Of a DNA stretch of 64,000 bases, positions 62,945 through 64,000 are shown one piece after another; position 1 is the stretch's first letter, and the number at the start of each line of letters is the position of its first letter. The DNA comes from Bacteroidia bacterium (GTDB lineage Bacteria > Bacteroidota > Ignavibacteria > UBA10030), in NCBI GenBank assembly GCA_022180565.1, contig BQML01000014.1, forward strand, positions 62,001-126,000, read 5' to 3'. The notes beneath the pieces were generated by a model. The model searched no databases. It was given only the letters and a program-made list of their open reading frames with translations, and had not been told where the DNA came from. Made by a program: the position numbers and the translations under genes.

Positions 62945-64000
62945 GTGAGATCCCCCAAATCCCATATCCTGATCAGAACGGCCCTCCTGATGGGCATCAT
63001 TATTCTGGCAAACATCATCTCGATCCGGGTTTTCGGCCGGATTGATCTGACGTCCCAGGAAATCTATACGCTTTCGCAGGCAAGCAGGGACCTTGTCGGT
63101 TCCCTCGATGACCGCGTGACTGTCAAAGCCTACTTCACGGAGGACCTTCCGGCGCCATACAACAACAACCGGCGAGCGACGCTTGACATTCTCAATGAGT
63201 ACAAGGCGTACTCCGACGGAATGCTCCATTTCGAATTCATCAATCCCGAAGGCGAGGCGGGAGAACAGGAGGCTCAACAACAGGGGATCGCCCCGGTTCA
63301 GGTGCAGGTGATCAATGACGACAGGCTTGAGGTAAAACGCGGCTATATGGGCCTGGTCCTGTTGTATGAGGACCGAAAAGAGACGCTTCCCGTAGTGCAG
63401 AATCTCCAATCGCTGGAGTACGATCTCAGCAGTGCCCTCAAGCGGCTGACAACAAAGGTGAAAAAGAAGATCGGGTATACAACGGGGCACGGGGAAGCTG
63501 AACCAGCGTCATTCCAACGAGCGGGGCAAATGGTTTCATCGCAATACGAGTTGACCGCGGTGAACCTGAGGAGTAATCCGGTCGTGCCGGAGGATCTTTC
63601 AGGGCTTCTGGTGATTGGACCCGAAGAGCGGTTTTCCGATTCCGCAAAGATTGCTTTGGACCGCTATCTTGTTTCCGGCGGAAAAATCGCCTTCTTCATC
63701 AACAGGCATGTTGCTACCCTGCAGGACCGTTTTGCCCGGGCGGTTGATCCCGGTCTCGATGACCTGCTCGCTCATTCTGGCGTCCGGGTCAACCCCGATT
63801 TGGTTCGCGATGCCCAGTGTGCGCCGGTTACCGTAATGCAACAGCAGGGAATGTTCAGGTTCCAGAGCCAGATTCCGTTCCCCCTCCTCCCCATTGCGTC
63901 GAACTTCAATCGCGAGAATGTCGTTTCAAAGGATCTGGAGTCTGTTCTGTTCTTCTTCGTCAGTTCGATTGACACTTCCGGTGCATCGGCCAAGGGGCTG
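62945..64000 (+). CDS. gldG: GldG-like ABC auxiliary protein, 3' end cut
   Basis: Starts with GTG at 62945, 4 bp after gldF, and runs in frame to the window edge (352 codons visible). One N-terminal helix (LIRTALLMGIIIILANIISIRVF) is followed by IDLTSQEIYTLSQASRDLVGSLDD and VTVKAYFTEDLPAPYNNNRR, the GldG/ABC-transporter auxiliary domain signature. The protein lies mostly outside the inner membrane. The C-terminus is missing. Confidence 0.88.
   Translation, partial: MRSPKSHILIRTALLMGIIILANIISIRVFGRIDLTSQEIYTLSQASRDLVGSLDDRVTVKAYFTEDLPAPYNNNRRATLDILNEYKAYSDGMLHFEFINPEGEAGEQEAQQQGIAPVQVQVINDDRLEVKRGYMGLVLLYEDRKETLPVVQNLQSLEYDLSSALKRLTTKVKKKIGYTTGHGEAEPASFQRAGQMVSSQYELTAVNLRSNPVVPEDLSGLLVIGPEERFSDSAKIALDRYLVSGGKIAFFINRHVATLQDRFARAVDPGLDDLLAHSGVRVNPDLVRDAQCAPVTVMQQQGMFRFQSQIPFPLLPIASNFNRENVVSKDLESVLFFFVSSIDTSGASAKGL

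Overview
The window looks like chromosomal DNA of a free-living, Gram-negative bacterium. Outer-membrane beta-barrels, a TonB-type protein and lipoprotein/Sec/Tat signals point to an outer membrane. GldA/GldF/GldG-like genes, an Hc1-type histone-like protein, a bacterial deoxyhypusine-synthase-like protein and many secreted hydrolases suggest the Bacteroidota/Chlorobiota/Ignavibacteria group. That placement is inferred from gene content only. Promoters mostly look like ordinary TTGACA-17-TATATT boxes. I saw no rRNA, tRNA, CRISPR array, insertion sequence or prophage.

Layout. 1-5.1 kb: tail of an S9 peptidase, small membrane and outer-membrane proteins, a secreted HExxH protein, tag glycosylase, a Cdd1 helix-hairpin-helix protein and an ECF sigma factor with a SnoaL-like tail. 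5.1-7.7 kb: DMT exporter, TrpF-like protein, and a fluoride-resistance unit (crcB plus DUF190) led by a recognisable fluoride riboswitch with terminator. 7.7-18.1 kb: secreted TIM-barrel protein, amidase, AHSA1 protein with a histone-like tail, M24 aminopeptidase, AmrS-like radical SAM enzyme, MFS exporter and TPR protein. 18.1-25.5 kb: bifunctional nuclease, etfBA, DinB protein, a threonine-dehydratase-type enzyme paired with a free ACT protein, a charged-repeat secreted protein, PhoD-like phosphatase and an orphan response regulator. 25.6-33 kb: Fe-S assembly factor, an extracytosolic flavinylation cluster (porin, FMN-binding protein, membrane protein, ApbE, secreted CbiX-like protein), a predicted small RNA, and feoA-feoB plus a cysteine-rich protein under a palindromic operator. 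33-50.6 kb: SDR, deoxyhypusine-synthase-like and Hc1-like proteins, GH20 hexosaminidase, TonB, NhaC, an unusual SF1 helicase-like protein, CNNM/HlyC, DUF72, SulP and a beta-propeller glycosidase. 50.6-56.4 kb: a gene-poor stretch with a strong promoter, zinc-ribbon protein, DksA-like regulator, glycerate kinase, Ada, membrane proteins and a cyclase-family lipoprotein. 56.4-61.1 kb: the standout locus. 61.2 kb to the end: gldA-gldF-gldG-like ABC transporter, with gldG cut by the window edge.

The most interesting locus (56453-61103) is a compact unit: a RecA-like protein without a recognisable Walker A, a small helical protein, a divergent family-B DNA polymerase whose motif C has lost one catalytic Asp and whose exonuclease motifs are degraded, and an SPL-like radical SAM protein. 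It is preceded by a -35 box and an 18-bp palindrome, part of which recurs 32 bp upstream. This resembles, by analogy, an imuA-imuB-dnaE2 damage-tolerance cassette built around a PolB2-type polymerase. A second group worth attention is the redox/iron neighbourhood at 26-33 kb.
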